From: Bradyrhizobium diazoefficiens
GTDB taxonomy: Bacteria; Pseudomonadota; Alphaproteobacteria; Rhizobiales; Xanthobacteraceae
Assembly: GCF_016616885.1 (NCBI RefSeq)
Contig: NZ_CP067102.1
Location: 3,190,501-3,254,500, forward strand
Direction of reading: 5' to 3'
Length of the DNA: 64,000 nt
This document shows positions 59,502-64,000 of the stretch, piece after piece. The number at the start of each line of letters is the position of its first letter. Positions within the stretch are counted from its first letter, which is position 1. Made by a program: the position numbers and the translations under genes. A model generated the notes under the pieces. It was not told the DNA's origin and ran no database searches. It saw nothing but the letters and a program-made list of their open reading frames with translations.

Positions 59502-59981
59502 CTACTCGTCCTTCGGCCGCGTGATCGCGATCGCGGCGTCCGTCTTGGTGCGCGTGCATTCCATGTTGAGGCGCTTGTAGCGCATCGCCACCTTGTCGCC
59601 GCGCAAGAGGCCCATGCGCTTGAGGCAGCGCGTCGCGCCGGTCGTGGTGTCGTCCTTCGTTACCGTGAAGATGATCGCGGCCGCGGAGGCGACCAGATCA
59701 TAGAAGTGCGGCGTCGGCTTGCGGTCGCCCTTGGCATAGAGCTCGTTGGAATAGTTTTGTCCCTGCGCGCGGCAGCCGAGCGACAGCTCCTTCGCCGCCG
59801 GGTGGGTGAGGTAGATGATGTTGCTGGCCTTGAAGTTGACCTTCAGCCCGTCGATGCCGCCAGCGAGCTGTTTTGCGATGTCATCGCACTGGTCCGCGCG
59901 CGCCGGCGCGGCGAGGGTGACAAGGCCGGTGATGGCGGCGGCGACAACAATCGCGCCGCGGACGTGCAGTTTGAAATTCAT
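59502..59981 (-). CDS. Secreted protein of unknown function
   Basis: The 159-residue precursor has a clear signal peptide (GAIVVAAAITGLVTLAAPARAD) and a mature part beginning QCDDIAKQLAGGIDGLKVNF. Four cysteines (C in QCDD, SLGC, TRCL and MECT) could form two disulfides in the periplasm. No catalytic motif is recognised. MNFKLHVRG at 59981 is the better start. About 250 bases separate it from the fumarase gene. Confidence 0.72.
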   Translation of the reverse strand: MNFKLHVRGAIVVAAAITGLVTLAAPARADQCDDIAKQLAGGIDGLKVNFKASNIIYLTHPAAKELSLGCRAQGQNYSNELYAKGDRKPTPHFYDLVASAAAIIFTVTKDDTTTGATRCLKRMGLLRGDKVAMRYKRLNMECTRTKTDAAIAITRPKDE

Positions 59982-60230
59982 GATCAAAAGCCCCTTGAGC
60001 GCGCGCATTCAACCGTCGCTGCGCGCGAAGCGCAAGGGGTGCAACCCGGCTTGGCTGGGCACAACCATAGCCAACCGCTGATCGAAGGAGGGGGACCGGA
60101 AAATGGCCGCCATGGCACCGAATCGGGATGCCCCGGCCGCGCCAGAACGCCTTCCCTTTGCGGCAAAAATGCTTAGAACGCTTCTATGCTTAGAGGCCCG
60201 CGAGGGCTCCAAAACCCCGAGATACGCCCC

Positions 60231-61901
<1,671 letters not shown>

Positions 61902-61917
61902 GGCATGCTCCGATGTC

Positions 61918-62022
61918 GTCATTCCGGGGCGCGCGTAGCGCGAACCCGGAATCCAGCGGGCCTCAGTCTGTGCAGAAGAATAGATTCCGGGCCTGCGTGC
62001 TTCGCACGCATCCCGGAATGAC
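61918..62022. repeat. Palindromic intergenic repeat (GTCATTCCGGG type)
   Basis: GTCATTCCGGGGCGCGCG...GGAATCC at the left is mirrored by GATTCCGGG...CCCGGAATGAC at the right, with inner hairpins (GCGCGTAGCGC; TGCGTGCTTCGCACGCA). It occupies the space between the convergent fumarase gene and the gene ending at 62040. Confidence 0.75.
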
Positions 62023-62039
62023 AGTGAGGCGGAGCGGCC

Positions 62040-62336
62040 TCAAGCCCTTACGCCGTTGAACGGGAAGCTGCCCATCGGGCCGATGCCCATTTCGCCGCTC
62101 ATGCTGTCGCCGGAAATCGTTCCGATGAACTCGAGCGTCAACGGCATCGGATTGGTGATCGAGACCTTCCAGTTGACGGCGTCGCCGCTGACGGTGCCGT
62201 CGAAAATCTCGGCGGTGTTGCCCTCCGCGCCCTGCGTGCCCGTCAGTGCGCCGCCCGCTTGCTTCAGGCTCAGCGTCGCCTGGCGCTCGCCCATCGGGGT
62301 CGTCATGGTCAGATTCCAGTTGCCGTCCACGGCCAT
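62040..62336 (-). CDS. Small beta-rich protein of unknown function
   Basis: The 98-residue protein starts MAVDGNWNLTMTTPMGERQA and continues with regularly spaced glycines (ALTGTQGAEGNTAEIFDGTV, then SGDAVNWKVSITNPMPLTLE). It looks like a single beta sandwich or clamp of about eight strands. No signal peptide is present. The frame is open upstream to 62381, but homologous-looking sequence begins at MAVDG. No family name is assigned. Confidence 0.72.
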   Translation of the reverse strand: MAVDGNWNLTMTTPMGERQATLSLKQAGGALTGTQGAEGNTAEIFDGTVSGDAVNWKVSITNPMPLTLEFIGTISGDSMSGEMGIGPMGSFPFNGVRA

Positions 62337-62445
62337 TCGCGTCTCCCGAACAATGTCCCGGCGGGCTGCGATGATCCGCAACCCATCCTGGGCCGAGCCT
62401 ATAGCGCAACTTGAAGCCGCTGCCTAACCTGTCGATCAGGGCATA

Positions 62446-62533
62446 CGAGCATGATCCGGAAAAGTGTGCAGCGGTTTTCCGATAAGATCATGCTCAAACA
62501 ACAACCTAAAGCGCGATCATATCGCGCTTTAGG
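62446..62533. repeat. Compound palindromic repeat (GAGCATGATC / CCTAAAGCGCGAT)
   Basis: GAGCATGATC at 62447-62456 pairs with GATCATGCTC at 62486-62495. CCTAAAGCGCGAT at 62505-62517 pairs perfectly with 62521-62533 around CAT. I recognise the GAGCATGATCCGGAAAAG word as a frequent intergenic repeat in Rhizobiales (recollection). The right arm contains the stop codon of the next minus-strand gene. Confidence 0.78.
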
Positions 62534-63083
62534 CGCGGGCGGCAGCGCGCCGCCGGCTGGTGGCGACGAGCCTGAACAGCACGTATTGCACGGCAAAGGC
62601 GAGGGCCTTGGCGCCGCCCGCGACCGCCGAAATGTAGAACGCCCACAGCTTCAGATCGCCGGTGGCGGCGACCGCGATGGTGCCGGCGCCGAGAACGAAC
62701 ATCAGCGCGGCCCAGGCATAGCCCGCAGCGGTGACGTATTCAGGCGCGGTCTCGGCCACGAGCGGCGGCATGTAGCGCAGCATCCAGCCGCGCTTGAGCA
62801 TGATCGCGCCGATCGCGAAATGCGCGATCGCAGGCTTGGCCAGCATGAAGCGGGGATCGTTGGTCAGCAGTGTGACCGTACCGAGCACGATGACGAGCGC
62901 GACGCTCGCATAGGTCATGTAGCCGAGCTCGCGCCCCTTGATGCGGGCGTAGATCACCTGCGCGATCGCGCCGGCAATCGCGACCGACGTCGCCAGGATG
63001 ACGTTGTCGGTGACGAGATAGATCACCAGGAAGACGATGGCAGACAGGAAGTCGGAGGCGAGGCGGGCGAATACGTCCTTCAT
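62529..63083 (-). CDS. YciB/septation-protein-A family membrane protein
   Basis: The 184-residue protein has five hydrophobic helices (for example FLSAIVFLVIYLVTDNVILA and HFAIGAIMLKRGWMLRYMPP) in the order seen in YciB/IspA proteins involved in envelope and septum function. It starts MKDVFARLASDF at 63083, preferred over an in-frame codon at 63134. The stop codon is inside a repeat arm, so the last few residues may have been changed by its insertion. The gene at 63097-63672, upstream on the same strand, is probably cotranscribed. Confidence 0.75.
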   Translation of the reverse strand: MKDVFARLASDFLSAIVFLVIYLVTDNVILATSVAIAGAIAQVIYARIKGRELGYMTYASVALVIVLGTVTLLTNDPRFMLAKPAIAHFAIGAIMLKRGWMLRYMPPLVAETAPEYVTAAGYAWAALMFVLGAGTIAVAATGDLKLWAFYISAVAGGAKALAFAVQYVLFRLVATSRRRAAARA

Positions 63084-63096
63084 TGTCGGTCCTGTC

Positions 63097-63672
63097 TCAC
63101 TGGGCTTCGGGCAGCGCGCCGGCGGGCGCACCATACTTGATCCGGTGATGTTCTGGATACCACTTGGTGAAATAGATCGCGCTGTTGCGGGTGGCGAAGG
63201 CGACCGCGAGGCCGAGCCAGACCGGCAGGCCCGGGAAGTAGAGCAGCACGATGTTGGCGGCCATCATCAGCAGAGTGGCCACGGTCCATGCGCCGGTGAT
63301 GACATAGTTGGCGGTGAGGAAGCCGGGCATCGCCGCAGTTTCGGCCGGCACGGATTCGACCGCGTATTGCAGCGTGAAGGGCCGGCGCGCGATCATCGAG
63401 CCAAGCGAGATGATGAAGATGCCGATATCGACCGAGAGCTTGACGCCGAGGCTGCCGAGCTTCGGATCGAACAGCGCGAGGGTGAGGCCGAGGCCAGCGA
63501 ACAGGATCGCCGAGCCCGTTGCCAGGATCTTCACCGAGCGGCCGCGGGCCACGTCGATCGCGATCGTGGCGAAGCAGATCGCGGAGGCCGCGAACACGCT
63601 GACCGTGGCCGAGGTCATGAGCATCAGGAAGGTGTAGACGCCATAGGGGGCAAGGATCAGGAAGATCGTCAT
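63097..63672 (-). CDS. Multi-pass membrane protein, septation-protein-A-like
   Basis: The 191-residue protein has about five hydrophobic helices. It is spaced 13 bases from the YciB-like gene and probably cotranscribed with it. The middle DVGIFIISLGSMIARRPFTL-type segment, with ARRPFTLQYA, resembles a feature of the same superfamily. The C-terminus reads RNSAIYFTKWYPEHHRIKYG. MTIFLILAPYG at 63672 was chosen. The function is unknown. Confidence 0.65.
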   Translation of the reverse strand: MTIFLILAPYGVYTFLMLMTSATVSVFAASAICFATIAIDVARGRSVKILATGSAILFAGLGLTLALFDPKLGSLGVKLSVDIGIFIISLGSMIARRPFTLQYAVESVPAETAAMPGFLTANYVITGAWTVATLLMMAANIVLLYFPGLPVWLGLAVAFATRNSAIYFTKWYPEHHRIKYGAPAGALPEAQ

Positions 63673-63747
63673 GGACGCCTCGGTCGAGCCAATCTTTACG
63701 ATGTCAAGATTGATAGTGGAGGGCCGGCGCCGGGTCAAGCAGAATCT

Positions 63748-64000
63748 TTACAGTGTCAAAATTACGTGAATGACCTGTAAAAACTCAATTGTTGCAATGG
63801 CTTGATCTGAAATCTCATCGGCGAATGCGCCCCAGGGCAGGCGCGACAGGATGGTCAGGGCGCAGGAGACCAATAGGCCGATGGTCAGGAAGATGCTGCC
63901 GCCGCGGCAGATCATGAACTTGAGCGAGCCCGGCGTCGCGTACATGCCGAGCGGATGCAACAGCCGCGATAGCACAAGCGCCCCCATCAGCAGGTGAATG
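63748..64000 (-). CDS. MAPEG-domain membrane protein (5' end outside window)
   Basis: The C-terminal part of a membrane protein runs off the right edge, and the frame remains open to base 64000. It contains VLSRLLHPLGMYATPGSLKF, with a conserved His-Pro/arginine region typical of MAPEG proteins (eicosanoid and glutathione-linked enzymes). Two helices follow. The substrate cannot be inferred. ATG codons seen here are internal. Confidence 0.65.
   Translation of the reverse strand, partial: IHLLMGALVLSRLLHPLGMYATPGSLKFMICRGGSIFLTIGLLVSCALTILSRLPWGAFADEISDQAIATIEFLQVIHVILTL

Overview
The window comes from a GC-rich alphaproteobacterium of the Hyphomicrobiales, most likely Bradyrhizobium or a close relative such as Rhodopseudomonas. 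The evidence is a Caulobacter-type flagellar gene set (FlaF, FlbT, FliX, a DUF6468-like protein, a MotE-like protein), a CckA-like cell-cycle kinase next to flhB, repeated TTAA-N7-TTAA CtrA boxes in front of flagellar operons, and dispersed palindromic repeats of a kind common in Bradyrhizobium genomes. The species assignment is inference. No rRNA, tRNA, CRISPR array or insertion sequence was recognised.

Layout. 1-10.2 kb is ordinary chromosome: a cyclic-di-GMP GGDEF/EAL protein cut by the left edge, two small membrane proteins, a DUF218 protein, a MocR-type regulator divergent from a DUF1127 gene, a block of dispersed repeats, a universal stress protein, a SixA phosphatase, a flavin oxidoreductase and an exported MsrB. 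10.2-16 kb is flgE-flgK-flgL behind a sigma-54 promoter. 16-20.5 kb is a cassette of a PLP enzyme, an ATP-grasp ligase and a PLP decarboxylase, preceded by a possible 41-residue gene and its own CtrA box. 20.6-27.5 kb is the filament region: flbT, two near-identical tandem flagellin genes, a third flagellin gene inverted against them, flaF, an unknown 121-residue protein and a second flbT. 27.5-30.7 kb holds a FlaG-like gene, a FlgN-like gene, flgJ and flgI (minus strand) with fliX divergent.

30.8-37.2 kb interrupts the flagellar genes. It carries two HxlR regulators, each divergent from an NAD(P)-binding oxidoreductase gene (one of them frameshifted), a dksA with a degenerate zinc finger, a phytanoyl-CoA-dioxygenase-like gene, a 2-keto-pentenoate-hydratase-like gene, and a decayed HigB/RelE toxin gene beside an intact HigA-like antitoxin. 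Flagellar genes resume at 37.2 kb: flgF-flgG-flgA-flgH (minus strand, sigma-54 promoter), then fliL-fliM-DUF6468-motE, a 1249-residue TPR protein, fliO-fliP (minus strand), flgB-flgC-fliE-fliQ-fliR-flhB, and cckA. 56.5-64 kb is housekeeping sequence: a Tim44-domain protein, a glutathione S-transferase, an isoprenylcysteine-methyltransferase-like protein, class I fumarase, a YciB/septation-A-like membrane protein and a MAPEG protein cut by the right edge.

How it fits together. Hook, hook-filament junction, filament, rod, rings and export gate are encoded here. FliF, FliG, FliN, FliI and the stator genes are not in the window. Five exact CtrA boxes and one near match sit in flagellar intergenic regions. 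CckA is the kinase that feeds CtrA, so it lies beside genes that CtrA probably controls. The sigma-54 elements in front of flgE and flgF fit the next class of the hierarchy. FliX, FlaF and FlbT would supply assembly checkpoint and flagellin control. The least explained parts are the PLP/ATP-grasp/PLP cassette under a CtrA box, the 121-residue protein between flaF and flbT, and the large TPR protein.
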